Below are positions 54,010-61,949 of a stretch of DNA of 64,000 nt, piece by piece. A program made the position numbers and the translations under genes. The stretch's first letter is position 1; every line of letters starts with the position of its first letter. The notes below the pieces were generated by a model. That model was not told where the DNA came from. It worked only from the letters and a program-made list of their open reading frames with translations, and ran no database searches. This DNA comes from RCC1774 sp050330855 (GTDB taxonomy: Bacteria; Cyanobacteriota; Cyanobacteriia; Thermosynechococcales; Thermosynechococcaceae): NCBI GenBank assembly GCA_050330855.1, contig JBHJNL010000007.1:1-64000 (forward strand), read 5' to 3'.

Positions 54010-54579
54010 ATGTTTCGTAAGATTTCTCTCGCTACCCTTGGACTGATTATCGGGGGAATCCTCGCTATTGTGGGTTTAGGCGGCTTTATTGTTCGCAACC
54101 CCACCCTTAATCTGGCTGGTTTTTTCTATGGCTTCCCTCTATTCTTGGGGGGACTAGCGCTCAAAATCACAGAACTGAAGCCCGTTCCCTATACTCAACC
54201 GACTTCTGATGAGGTTGTCGCTCTGCGCGAGCAGCAGGCCACTGATATCCAGAATCAGGTTCGCCTCGATGTGACTCGCTATCGCTACGGCATTGACGGG
54301 CATCTTGACGAGCAGCTAGGACGGATTGGACTCAACCCCTCTGGCAAAGACTGTCCCGCCTTGATCGGACTGCAAGAGAAGACAACGGAGGGAGCCTACA
54401 CGCTCGTTTTAGAATTCAGCTCTCCTGATGTCCTGCTAGAGGCATGGCAGGCTAAAGAAGAAAAGATGACCACCTTCTTTGGCCCAGGAATTGAGGTTGC
54501 GCTCCAGCAGCCGCAGGCTGAGCAGATTGATTTGGCATTGATTGCCAAGCCAGTCGCTGAGCTACAGGAGACGGTCTGA
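54010..54579 (+). CDS. DUF2854 membrane protein
   Basis: A 189-residue protein with two N-terminal membrane helices (about 8-28 and 37-55) around the short loop RNPTLNLAGFFYG, then the soluble conserved part DVTRYRYGIDGHLDEQLGRIGL, which matches DUF2854, a family shared by cyanobacteria and plant chloroplasts. Function is not established. It ends 24 bp before the cation antiporter gene on the same strand. Confidence 0.85.
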   Translation: MFRKISLATLGLIIGGILAIVGLGGFIVRNPTLNLAGFFYGFPLFLGGLALKITELKPVPYTQPTSDEVVALREQQATDIQNQVRLDVTRYRYGIDGHLDEQLGRIGLNPSGKDCPALIGLQEKTTEGAYTLVLEFSSPDVLLEAWQAKEEKMTTFFGPGIEVALQQPQAEQIDLALIAKPVAELQETV

Positions 54580-54603
54580 ATCAGATAGATATAGGGTAAA
54601 GCA

Positions 54604-55629
54604 ATGGGCATCCTCCTCTGGCTACAGTTGGCAATTGCCGTTGTTCTGGTGATTGTATTTGGGGCAGGGTTGGCTAAGGGTGCCGATGTAATTGCCGAAA
54701 AATCAGGTCTGGGCCGCACCTGGGTGGGGGCTATTTTGCTGGCGGGGGTGACGTCACTGCCTGAATTAGCTACCGGCATGAGCGCCGTCACCTTTTTAGA
54801 TGCACCAGACCTCGCTGCGGGGGGTATCTTTGGAAGCTGTCTGTTCAATTTGGTGATTCTTGCGGTGCTTGATTTTGTCTGTGGCCCTGACCCCCTATTT
54901 CAGCGCGCACAGATTAGTCATGGCTTGGCGGCTGGTCTGGGCTGTGTCCTCATTGGGATTGCTGCGGTGGGAATGACTGCAGGTGATCTGGGTCAGTCCT
55001 TTCAGGTGGGATGGATGAGTGTCTTCAGCCTCATTCTGCTAGTGGCTTATTTACTCAGTGGACGCATGATTGCCAACTGCGAGGTGGAGCGACGCACTGA
55101 AGTTCTGGCCCAAGAAGCAGAAATTTTTCAGTACCAGCACATGAAGCTTCGCCAAGCCTATGTTCGCTTTGTCGTCCTGTCTATTGGTATCGTGTTGACT
55201 GGGACTTGGCTAGCGTTGATTTGCGATCGCATCGCTGAGGTGACGGGCCTAGGTGAAAGCTTCATTGGCGCGTTACTGCTGGCAGCGACCACTTCACTGC
55301 CAGAGGTTGTCACCTCTATTTCAGCCGTTCGACTCAATGCGGTTGATCTAGCCGTTTCCAACGTCTTTGGATCTAATCTATTTAATCTAGGCATCTTTGG
55401 CCTCTTTGACCTGGCCTACTGGAAAGGCGATTTACTAACGGCTATTAGCCCTGTCCATCTGAATACCGCTCTGGTGGCGATGATTATGACCGCCGTTGCC
55501 ATTGTCGGGTTGGTCTACCGAGCCGCCGTCAAAGAATCGCAGCAGTACGTCACCTGGGATGGAGTCACGCTCATTATTTTGTATGTGTTTGGGATGTACA
55601 TGGTGTATAGCCATTCAGCAGGTGTATAG
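54604..55629 (+). CDS. CaCA-family sodium/calcium (cation) antiporter
   Basis: A 341-residue integral membrane exchanger with two inverted repeats of about five helices. Each contains the alpha motif: GVTSLPELATGMSAV (about 40-54) and ATTSLPEVVTSISAVR (about 225-240), with the ion-binding Glu in both. The repeats continue into GSCLFNL and GSNLFNLGIFGLFDL. It exports Ca2+ or another cation against Na+ or H+, and direction and ion are not fixed by the sequence. It follows the DUF2854 gene, and cbiB starts 14 bp downstream. Confidence 0.9.
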   Translation: MGILLWLQLAIAVVLVIVFGAGLAKGADVIAEKSGLGRTWVGAILLAGVTSLPELATGMSAVTFLDAPDLAAGGIFGSCLFNLVILAVLDFVCGPDPLFQRAQISHGLAAGLGCVLIGIAAVGMTAGDLGQSFQVGWMSVFSLILLVAYLLSGRMIANCEVERRTEVLAQEAEIFQYQHMKLRQAYVRFVVLSIGIVLTGTWLALICDRIAEVTGLGESFIGALLLAATTSLPEVVTSISAVRLNAVDLAVSNVFGSNLFNLGIFGLFDLAYWKGDLLTAISPVHLNTALVAMIMTAVAIVGLVYRAAVKESQQYVTWDGVTLIILYVFGMYMVYSHSAGV

Positions 55630-55643
55630 ATGGCAGATCAGCC

Positions 55644-56630
55644 GTGCCACCCCTCCTAGTTGATGGCAATCTGAAGATCTCTGTAGTGCTAGTGTCTGCA
55701 GCGATTTTAGACTACTTAATTGGCGATCCTTGGGGGTGGCCCCACCCGGTGCAGGGAATGGGTTGGCTGATTCGACACTACGTCAGAGGGGCGCTCCAGT
55801 ACTGCAGATCGCCCTGGCAAAAACGACTCGCGGGGGTGGGGCTAGGGATGGGACTCATTGCTGGGACAGGAGCACTGAGTTGGACTATCTTGACGTGGCT
55901 CTACTCCAGGTCTTGGGCGCTGGGCCTATTGTGTGAGGTGACACTACTCGCCAGTTGCTTTGCCGGTCGCAGCCTCCGGGATGCCGCCGCAGACGTGCTG
56001 AAGCCTTTAGCCAAGGATGATGTGGTGCAGGCCAGACTCAAGTTGAGAAACTACGTGGGCCGCGATACAGATCGACTCTCGTCGCCTGAACTGCTGCGGG
56101 CTATCTTAGAAACCGTGACGGAGAACGCCACTGATGGCGTCATGGCTCCCCTCTTTTACGCGCTATTGGGCAGCTTTATCCCAGGTGTAGGGCCGGTGCC
56201 GCTCGCGCTAGCCTATAAAGCAGCCAGTACCCTCGATTCTATGGTGGGCTATCAAGAGGCACCCTATACCGATCTGGGATGGTTTAGCGCCCGCTTTGAA
56301 GATCTCTTGACTTGGTTACCCTGCCGTTTAACGGTTTTGACCCTAGGCCTCCTTTCGGGCAAGCTCTTCACGGTTATACGTCTGTGTCGCCGTGATGCGA
56401 CACACGATCCTAGCCCCAATGCGGGCTGGAGTGAATGTGCCTATGCTGCCGTATTAGGGGTGCAGGTGGGAGGGGCCAATTGGTATCGAGGGGTATTGAA
56501 GGAGAAACCCTTTCTTGGCGATCCTATTCTTCCGATCACACCTGAGCAAATCGATTTAGCGCTCCGCCTCACGCGCAATAGCTTTTTGCTGTGGTTGGCT
56601 CTAGCTTTACTATTGAAGTTAGAGGCATAG
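55644..56630 (+). CDS. cbiB: adenosylcobinamide-phosphate synthase (CbiB/CobD)
   Basis: A membrane enzyme attaching aminopropanol (phosphate) to adenosylcobyric acid. The 328-residue protein has about four to five helices. Motifs: DYLIGDPWGWPHPVQGMGWLI at the N-terminus, RDTDRLSSPELLRAILETVTENATDGVMAPLFYAL (the CbiB signature) and STLDSMVGY, then a short GRG-less C-terminal part with GWSECAYAAVLGVQVGG. The start is GTG 55644. It is separated from cobO by 45 kb, so cobalamin genes are scattered. Confidence 0.93.
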   Translation: MPPLLVDGNLKISVVLVSAAILDYLIGDPWGWPHPVQGMGWLIRHYVRGALQYCRSPWQKRLAGVGLGMGLIAGTGALSWTILTWLYSRSWALGLLCEVTLLASCFAGRSLRDAAADVLKPLAKDDVVQARLKLRNYVGRDTDRLSSPELLRAILETVTENATDGVMAPLFYALLGSFIPGVGPVPLALAYKAASTLDSMVGYQEAPYTDLGWFSARFEDLLTWLPCRLTVLTLGLLSGKLFTVIRLCRRDATHDPSPNAGWSECAYAAVLGVQVGGANWYRGVLKEKPFLGDPILPITPEQIDLALRLTRNSFLLWLALALLLKLEA

Positions 56631-56663
56631 AGCCACGGCTCCTGTTCTATATGCGAGGTGGGC

Positions 56664-57209
56664 ATGTCTACAAATGTCGTTGAAATTCTAAGTTCTGATG
56701 AGCTACGCCGGACGGTGAGACGGTTAGCCTCTGAGGTGGTGGAGCGCTCCGGTGACTTGTCCTCTGTTGTGCTGTTGGGCATTCATACACGGGGGGTGCC
56801 GCTGGCGGCTGAGATTGCCACTCAGATTAAGCAGCTAGAAGGAATCGAGGTGCCTGTCGGCAGTCTTGACATTACCTTTTATCGAGACGATCTTGACCAG
56901 ATCACCGTTCGTACGCCAGCGAAAACTGAGCTGCCCACTGATTTATCGAACAAAGTGGTCGTTTTAGTGGATGACGTGATTTATAGTGGTCGAACTATTC
57001 GAGCCGCTCTGAATGCTCTGAATGACTATGGACGCCCACCAATGGTGCAGCTTTTAGTGCTCATCGATCGCGGTCACCGAGAGTTACCCATTCACCCTGA
57101 TTTTGTCGGCAAGATGTTGCCCACGGCCCGTGAAGAAGATGTCAAGGTATCGTTTCAAGGGATTGATCAGCGTGATGGTGTTGAATTAATGACCCGCCCC
57201 AGTCCCTAA
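56664..57209 (+). CDS. pyrR: PyrR bifunctional pyrimidine regulator / uracil phosphoribosyltransferase
   Basis: A 181-residue protein of the PRTase fold: LLGIHTRGVPLAAEIA, IPVG-like strand SLDITFYRDD, and the PRPP-binding VVLVDDVIYSGRTIRAAL, with ALNDYGRPPMVQLLVLIDRGHRELPI. In Bacillus PyrR binds pyr mRNA to control attenuation and also converts uracil to UMP. In cyanobacteria the UPRTase role is safer, as no PyrR-type leader is seen here. ATG 56664 follows GAGGTG. Confidence 0.93.
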   Translation: MSTNVVEILSSDELRRTVRRLASEVVERSGDLSSVVLLGIHTRGVPLAAEIATQIKQLEGIEVPVGSLDITFYRDDLDQITVRTPAKTELPTDLSNKVVVLVDDVIYSGRTIRAALNALNDYGRPPMVQLLVLIDRGHRELPIHPDFVGKMLPTAREEDVKVSFQGIDQRDGVELMTRPSP

Positions 57210-57280
57210 GATGAAGGGTTTCAGACTAAAAAGCAAAAAAGTTTTGTCCAAATGATCGATCTGCTAATCAAGATGGGCAC

Positions 57281-57413
57281 TATGTGGACATAACACAGAT
57301 TAAGAGCAGCTCAGTTGACCTCTAGAGCCTTACCTCCAGAGGTCAACTGAGTCAGAACAATCAGTGTTCCCCAAATAACCTTACCGCCCCTGGCTTTTGC
57401 TGGGGGTTTTTAT
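57281..57413 (+). ncRNA. putative structured small RNA, copy 1
   Basis: No reading frame. A hairpin at 57310-57351 has a perfect 14-bp stem (CTCAGTTGACCTCT with AGAGGTCAACTGAG) and a 14-base loop AGAGCCTTACCTCC, which is complementary to a Shine-Dalgarno sequence. An A/C-rich single-stranded stretch then repeats CCTTACC (57379-57385), and a terminator hairpin with a T run ends the unit. The 5' end is probably near 57285-57295, just after a possible -10 (TATGTG, 57281). I know of no named family that it matches with confidence. It is probably a trans-acting regulatory RNA that masks ribosome-binding sites (inference). Confidence 0.7.
57387..57413 (+). terminator. Rho-independent terminator of RNA copy 1
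   Basis: CCCCTGGC-TTTT-GCTGGGGG forms an eight-pair stem with two G-T wobbles and a four-base loop, followed directly by TTTTTATT. Confidence 0.85.
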
Positions 57414-57510
57414 TGGCTTAATCGTCGTAACCCGGCGTTAACCTGAGTACATCCACGGATTCACCACAAAATTTTATCCAAATGTTTGATCTGGATATGA
57501 AGTTGGGTAT

Positions 57511-57643
57511 TATGTGGACATAACACAGATTAAGAGCAGCTCAGTTGCGCTCTAGAGCCTTACCTCCAGAGGGCAACTGAGTCAGAACAATCGGTGTTCC
57601 CCAAATAACCTTACCGCCCCTGGCTTTTGCTGGGGGTTTTTAT
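57511..57643 (+). ncRNA. putative structured small RNA, copy 2
   Basis: Same layout as copy 1. The hairpin at 57540-57581 has stem CTCAGTTGCGCTCT with AGAGGGCAACTGAG. Relative to copy 1 one pair changes A-T to C-G on both sides, a compensatory change. A neighbouring C to G change leaves one mismatch. The loop AGAGCCTTACCTCC (CCTTACC at 57558-57564), the second CCTTACC (57609-57615) and the terminator are unchanged. Conservation of loop and linker with covariation in the stem argues for a functional RNA. Confidence 0.7.
57617..57643 (+). terminator. Rho-independent terminator of RNA copy 2
   Basis: Identical to the terminator of copy 1: CCCCTGGC-TTTT-GCTGGGGG followed by TTTTTATT. Confidence 0.85.
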
Positions 57644-57922
57644 TAGCTTAACGTTGCTTATTGAGACGCACCTGAGTACATTTACGGATTCTGGAAAAGA
57701 CCTCTCGGTTTAGCCATTGTGCTTGACAATGGAGGTTGAAAGACTTGCGATCGCATCCATGAGACAGCAGCCCCTATCCCGTCCTGTCGGTGCCGCCATG
57801 CTTCCGAGCCTGCATTTATGCTCTTGTCGCTATTTCTTAAACTTGAATTAATGCGCTTTGAAAGTGGGTAACCTACGTTTGGCGCACTCGTTAAGTCGCC
57901 GATTGTAAACAGAGAACGACCC

Positions 57923-58303
57923 ATGACGACTGCTAAAAAGCCTGCCCAGAGACTTGTCATCTTTTTATCTTTATTTGCCTTCACTGGCTCGATTGGCTAC
58001 TCTGCCATGCAGATGATCGGTAGTATTCAAAAGACAGAGCAAGCGTCAGCAGCGGTCTCTGCAGACCTATCCTCCAAAGAAGCACAGCTTAAGTCATTGG
58101 AAGCGAGCTATGGGTTAGTTCTTAAGAGAGAACCTGATAATGAGACGGCTCTGAAGGGCTTAGCTGAAGTGCGGCTACAATTGGGAGCGGTAAAGGAGGC
58201 GGTGCCAGTCCTGGAAAAGCTAGTCAAAATAAATCCAGACAATAAGGGGTATCAAGTCTTACTTAAGACGACAAAACAGAACGAAAGTACCGCTCAAAAA
58301 TGA
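57923..58303 (+). CDS. membrane-anchored TPR-like protein
   Basis: A 126-residue protein with a basic N-terminus and one membrane helix (about 11-32, LVIFLSLFAFTGSIGYSAM), followed by a helical soluble part. That part has one to two TPR units (LKREPDNETALKGLAEVRLQLG, then AVPVLEKLVKINPDNKGYQVLL). It probably acts as a scaffold, and its partner is unknown. It starts at ATG 57923. Its stop overlaps the rsmI start by 4 bp (ATGA), so the two are coupled. Confidence 0.82.
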   Translation: MTTAKKPAQRLVIFLSLFAFTGSIGYSAMQMIGSIQKTEQASAAVSADLSSKEAQLKSLEASYGLVLKREPDNETALKGLAEVRLQLGAVKEAVPVLEKLVKINPDNKGYQVLLKTTKQNESTAQK

Positions 58304-59160
58304 TCAACCAAGACCCTGGGGTATTCGGCCAGCTTTATGTGGTGGGAACCCCCATAGGCAATCTAGAAGATATCAGCTTTAGGACCGTGCGGATTTTGCA
58401 ATCGGTGGATGCGATCGCATCTGAAGACACGCGCCACACGGGCAAACTGCTGCACCACTTCCAAATCAAAACGCCCCAGGTGAGCTACCACCAACACAAC
58501 CACAAGCAGCGTGCGCCAGAACTGATTGACCGCCTCCAGCAGGGACAGTCTATCGCCGTCGTTAGCGATGCCGGTCTACCAGGAATTTCTGATCCGGGGT
58601 ATGAGCTGGTGTTGGCCTGCGTAGAAGCCGACATCAATGTCGTCCCGATTCCTGGCCCTAGCGCTGCTTTGACGGCCCTAACCGCTTCAGGGTTGCCCAG
58701 CCACCGCTTTTGTTTTGAGGGGTTTTTGCCTGCCAAGGGAGCCGAACGACGGGCACAACTGGCCCAAATTGAGACCAAGACCAGCACCATTATTCTCTAT
58801 GAATCTCCCCATCGACTGCGGCAAACGCTGCAGGACTTGAGTGAGGCTCTCGGAGGCGATCGCTCGATTGTGGTGGCGCGGGAATTGACCAAGCTCCATG
58901 AGACGTTTTGGCGGGGGGATATTGGAGATGCGATCGCTCTCTATCAAACCCAAGACCCACGGGGAGAATTTACGCTCATCATTGCCGGGAAGACAATTAC
59001 ACAGACGGTTCCCACCGATGCGGAGCTAACCCAACAATTAGCAAGCCTCATCAATCAGGGTATCTCTCCATCTCAAGCCAGCCGCCAGCTTGCCGAAACC
59101 CTGGGCGTCTCTCGACGACATCTATATCAGCTTTCGTTGGCATTAACGGCAACTGATTGA
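58300..59160 (+). CDS. rsmI: 16S rRNA (cytidine1402-2'-O)-methyltransferase
   Basis: It methylates the ribose of C1402 in the decoding centre of 16S rRNA. It has 286 residues with LYVVGTPIGNLEDISFRTVRILQSVD, EDTRHTGKLLHHFQI, SDAGLPGISDPGYELV and PIPGPSAALTALTASGLPSHRFCFEGFLP, the standard RsmI set, with GEFTLIIAG near the end and a C-terminal HTH-like segment. It is coupled to the TPR gene upstream and followed after 1 bp by kptA. Confidence 0.95.
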   Translation: MINQDPGVFGQLYVVGTPIGNLEDISFRTVRILQSVDAIASEDTRHTGKLLHHFQIKTPQVSYHQHNHKQRAPELIDRLQQGQSIAVVSDAGLPGISDPGYELVLACVEADINVVPIPGPSAALTALTASGLPSHRFCFEGFLPAKGAERRAQLAQIETKTSTIILYESPHRLRQTLQDLSEALGGDRSIVVARELTKLHETFWRGDIGDAIALYQTQDPRGEFTLIIAGKTITQTVPTDAELTQQLASLINQGISPSQASRQLAETLGVSRRHLYQLSLALTATD

Positions 59161-59161
59161 C

Positions 59162-59701
59162 ATGAAAAAATCACTGACTAGCATCAGTAAATTCTTGAGG
59201 CTGATTCTGCGACACAAGCCTGAAACTATTGGCCTCACCTTGGATGGTAATGGCTGGGTTGCGATCTCAGCACTTCTAGAAGCGGCGCACAAGCATCATT
59301 GTTCTATCTCTCGGCAAGAACTTGATGAGGTGGTGTTCACCAATGATAAACAGCGGTTTGCCTTCAGTTTTGATGGTCTCAAGATTCGAGCCAATCAAGG
59401 ACATTCCATTGTCGTTGATGTTGAACTGAAGCCTGTACAACCGCCAGAACTTTTATTCCACGGTACAGTTGCACGGTTTCTAGATTCAATTCAAGCCGAG
59501 GGGCTTTGTAAAATGGAGCGTCAGCATGTTCATTTGTCCGCGACAACAGATACTGCAATTAGCGTGGGTTCTCGTCGAGGTCAACCGATTTTGCTCCAGA
59601 TTGCTTCAGAAAAAATGCACAAAGATGGTTATCTGTTTTTCCAGTCTAGGAACGGAGTTTGGTTAACTGACAAGGTTCCCTGGCGCTATATTGAGAATTG
59701 A
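59162..59701 (+). CDS. kptA: RNA 2'-phosphotransferase (Tpt1/KptA)
   Basis: An NAD-dependent enzyme that removes an internal 2'-phosphate from RNA, known from yeast tRNA splicing; its bacterial substrate is not established. The 179-residue protein has the N-terminal winged-helix part SKFLRLILRHKPETIGLTLDGNGWV (conserved LRH and Arg), and the catalytic half with LFHGTVARFLDSI, RQHVHLSAT and a C-terminal GVWLTDKVPWRYI. The residues known in Tpt1 (Arg, His, Arg, Arg) appear to be in place. It follows rsmI by 1 bp. Confidence 0.93.
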   Translation: MKKSLTSISKFLRLILRHKPETIGLTLDGNGWVAISALLEAAHKHHCSISRQELDEVVFTNDKQRFAFSFDGLKIRANQGHSIVVDVELKPVQPPELLFHGTVARFLDSIQAEGLCKMERQHVHLSATTDTAISVGSRRGQPILLQIASEKMHKDGYLFFQSRNGVWLTDKVPWRYIEN

Positions 59702-59728
59702 GATGCTGTGTAGAGGAGTAAATGAGTG

Positions 59729-60103
59729 ATGCTCTATCAAGGAAGCTGTCACTGTGGGGCACTGCAGTTTGAAGTTGAGGCTGCAGAGGATCTTCTCCTC
59801 CAGGAATGCAATTGTTCGATGTGCAGCAAGGTGGGCTACCTCCATCTCATTGTTCCTAAAGCACAATTCAAGCTGCTTTCAGGGCAGGACAATATCACCA
59901 CCTATGCCTTTAATACTGGGGTTGCCCAACATACCTTTTGCAAAACCTGTGGTGTGAAGCCCTTTTATACACCTCGCTCTAACCCCAGTGGTATTAGCGT
60001 TAACTATCGCTGTCTCAGCACCCAACCCCATAGCGTCAAAATTGAACCCTTTGACGGTCAAAACTGGGAAGCCAACGCAGAGCGTCTAGCCCACCTAAGT
60101 TAG
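59729..60103 (+). CDS. GFA-family (CENP-V/DUF636) zinc protein
   Basis: A 124-residue glutathione-dependent formaldehyde-activating-like protein. The zinc-binding cysteines are visible in GSCHCGALQF, ECNCSMCSKVG and HTFCKTCGVKPFY, the family pattern. Most members are of unknown activity. ATG 59729 is chosen over an adjoining GTG at 59726. It follows kptA by 27 bp, and a membrane protein gene follows. Confidence 0.87.
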   Translation: MLYQGSCHCGALQFEVEAAEDLLLQECNCSMCSKVGYLHLIVPKAQFKLLSGQDNITTYAFNTGVAQHTFCKTCGVKPFYTPRSNPSGISVNYRCLSTQPHSVKIEPFDGQNWEANAERLAHLS

Positions 60104-60225
60104 TTGTGTCGCAAAGAATCAGCTTGGGTACAAGAATTCCCTATCGCTTTGAGAGGCTAAGCTGCCACTCCAACTATTTTGTTGATGAAAGAGATCCGTC
60201 CCATGACGTTCTAAGGACTTTGGCT

Positions 60226-60714
60226 ATGACTGCAGTTTGGATAGTACTTGTAATTGCAGTCACGATACTGCTGCTCTGGTTATTTCTTCAGCCAAAACAA
60301 GGGAAAAGAGCTGCTAATGCTCCGAGTTCATCTAGGATAGATGCTCTGAAGAATACTATCTCAGTTTCTGAGACGAGTTCTGGAAGGTATCCATCACTCA
60401 ATACAGAAGCTGAGATCCGCCATCTCTTAGCTTCAAATCAAAAAATTGCAGCAATCAAGCGAGTGCGCCAAGAGACAGGCTGGGGACTCAAGCAAGCTAA
60501 GGGCTATCTAGAATTTCTGTCACTTCCGAATTCGTCAAAGCGAGTTTCAGAGACAACGGCCTCCCTTCCAGATTTGTCAGTGTTAGAGCCTGAGCTGCGG
60601 CAGCTAATGGCTGATGGCAAGAAAATTGCTGCCATTAAACAACTTCGAGAACAAACGGGTTGGAGTCTCAAGAGATCTAAAGAATATGTGGAGTCTCTTC
60701 CACCAATATTCTGA
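60226..60714 (+). CDS. membrane protein with two L7/L12 C-terminal-like repeats
   Basis: An N-terminal membrane helix (VWIVLVIAVTILLLWLFL), then a polar linker and two homologous helical units: EIRHLLASNQKIAAIKRVRQETGWGLKQAKGYLE and ELRQLMADGKKIAAIKQLREQTGWSLKRSKEYVE. Each resembles the C-terminal domain of ribosomal protein L7/L12 (K-I-x-A-I-K-x-x-R-x-x-T-G-x-x-L-K-x-x-K). It was probably made by internal duplication. Function is unknown. ATG 60226 is preferred to a GTG at 60106 that would add 40 residues. It is convergent with dinB, 24 bp apart. Confidence 0.8.
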   Translation: MTAVWIVLVIAVTILLLWLFLQPKQGKRAANAPSSSRIDALKNTISVSETSSGRYPSLNTEAEIRHLLASNQKIAAIKRVRQETGWGLKQAKGYLEFLSLPNSSKRVSETTASLPDLSVLEPELRQLMADGKKIAAIKQLREQTGWSLKRSKEYVESLPPIF

Positions 60715-60738
60715 AATATAAGCCCTGTGAAGACAGGA

Positions 60739-61842
60739 CTACCACTTCGCCGGAACAGACAGCTCAGACACCCGCAAGTCCAGCGATAATTGCTTTGGCT
60801 CAGACTGTTGCTCACTAAAGTTCGATACGGTCAGCCCTAGCAGTCTCACGGGGTTGCCTTCCTCAAAATTGCTCATTAGCAACTCACGCCCCATACTCCT
60901 GATCAGCCGAAAGCTATTAATGCAATAGTCCAGAGTCCGTGCCCGTGTAATCTGCCGGTAGTCGGCAAACTTCACCTTCAGTGTCAGGGTATGGCCCCTA
61001 CATCCAGATTCCTCCAAGCGCTGATGGAGTATCTGTGCGATCGCATCTAATGCCTCAATCATCTGCTGCTGATCGGTTAGATCTTCTAGGTAACTGCGCT
61101 CAGCTCCCACCGACTTACGAATCCGGTTGGGTTCGACGGGGCGGTCATCCTGCCCCCTGGCAATACCATAATAGTAGTGCCCGACCTTGCCAAAATGCTC
61201 CACTAAAAAAGTCTCAGAGCGTTCGAGCAAGTCAGCGCCAGAGTAAATGCCCATCTCGTGCATCTTTCGGGCCGTTACTTTGCCAATGCCGTGGAACTTC
61301 TCTATTGCTAGCTCTTGAACGAATTTAGCTGCGTCCTCCGGCAAAATCACTGATAAGCCATCAGGCTTGTTGAGTCCAGAGGCCATCTTTGCCAGGAATT
61401 TATTAACGGAGACCCCTGCCGAAGCTGTTAGTTGGGTTTTCTGATGGATCGCCTGTTTGATTTGTTGTGCGATCGCAGTGGCAGAGGGGATGCCTTGTTT
61501 GTTACTGGTGACATCAAGGTAGGCTTCGTCCAATGAGACTGGCTCTACCAAATCGGTATAGCTTTTGAAGATGGCTCGGATTTTTTGAGAGACCTCTCGA
61601 TAGGCATCAAACCGAGGGCGGACAAAGATGAGTTCGGGACATCGTTGAGCAGCCGTGCGCGAGGGCATAGCGGAATGAATGCCGAATTTACGGGCCTCAT
61701 AGCTGGCTGCAGCCACTGCACCCCGCTGCTCTGGTTTACCCCCAACCACCACGGGCTTTCCGCGCAGCTCTGGAAAATCTCGCTGCTCAACGGATGCAAA
61801 GAAAGCATCCTGATCGATGTGGAGAATCTTGCGAATCGCCAT
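60739..61842 (-). CDS. dinB: DNA polymerase IV
   Basis: A Y-family translesion polymerase of 367 residues. Catalytic acidic residues lie in ILHIDQDAFFASVEQRD and VSLDEAYLDVT, with the A-A-S-Y-E-A-R-K-F-G and P-x-R-A-A-Q fingers motif, the GIGKVTARKMHEMGI helix-hairpin-helix and a little-finger domain near the C-terminus (LKVKFADYRQITRART). It ends before a beta-clamp peptide that I could not identify with certainty (QSEPKQLSLDLRVSEL, possible QLSLDL). It is a single gene. Confidence 0.95.
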   Translation of the reverse strand: MAIRKILHIDQDAFFASVEQRDFPELRGKPVVVGGKPEQRGAVAAASYEARKFGIHSAMPSRTAAQRCPELIFVRPRFDAYREVSQKIRAIFKSYTDLVEPVSLDEAYLDVTSNKQGIPSATAIAQQIKQAIHQKTQLTASAGVSVNKFLAKMASGLNKPDGLSVILPEDAAKFVQELAIEKFHGIGKVTARKMHEMGIYSGADLLERSETFLVEHFGKVGHYYYGIARGQDDRPVEPNRIRKSVGAERSYLEDLTDQQQMIEALDAIAQILHQRLEESGCRGHTLTLKVKFADYRQITRARTLDYCINSFRLIRSMGRELLMSNFEEGNPVRLLGLTVSNFSEQQSEPKQLSLDLRVSELSVPAKW

Positions 61843-61949
61843 TTTCTTTAGTATGGTCGTACTAGAAACTAGTTGAAACTAACTGTATAAATCTAGCGGT
61901 TCAACTCTTGGGTCTGTTCGTGTAAGCTGCCGTCCTTATCTAATGGGCT

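Larger units (their letters stand above)
57241..57462 (+). repeat. tandem duplication unit 1 (small-RNA locus)
   Basis: First copy of a tandem repeat with a 230-bp period. The second copy is 57471-57691. From TATGTGGACA (57281) for 140 bp the two copies differ at only five positions, whereas the 40 bp before that differ at 11. Each unit ends with CCTGAGTACAT and ACGGATTC. The pattern fits duplication of a complete RNA gene, with selection on the transcribed part. Confidence 0.85.
57471..57691 (+). repeat. tandem duplication unit 2 (small-RNA locus)
   Basis: Second copy of the 230-bp-period repeat. The upstream part has diverged from copy 1. It contains TTGATC (57485-57490) and TATTAT (57507-57512) sixteen bases apart, a reasonable sigma-70-type promoter that copy 1 lacks in this form. 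Confidence 0.85.

Noticed and set aside
57281..57413. Identity of the tandem RNAs as Yfr1 or Yfr2
   Set aside because: The loop and linker sequence do not match the core motifs that I know for either family, so no name is assigned.
57281..57643. CRISPR array or transposon ends as explanation of the tandem repeats
   Set aside because: Only two units with a 230-bp period, no short direct repeats or spacers, no transposase, and each unit ends in a terminator, so RNA genes fit better.
57682..57984. Minus-strand 100-codon ORF across the region right of the RNA repeats
   Set aside because: It overlaps the start of the TPR gene antisense, has a low-complexity Ser/Arg composition and no motif.
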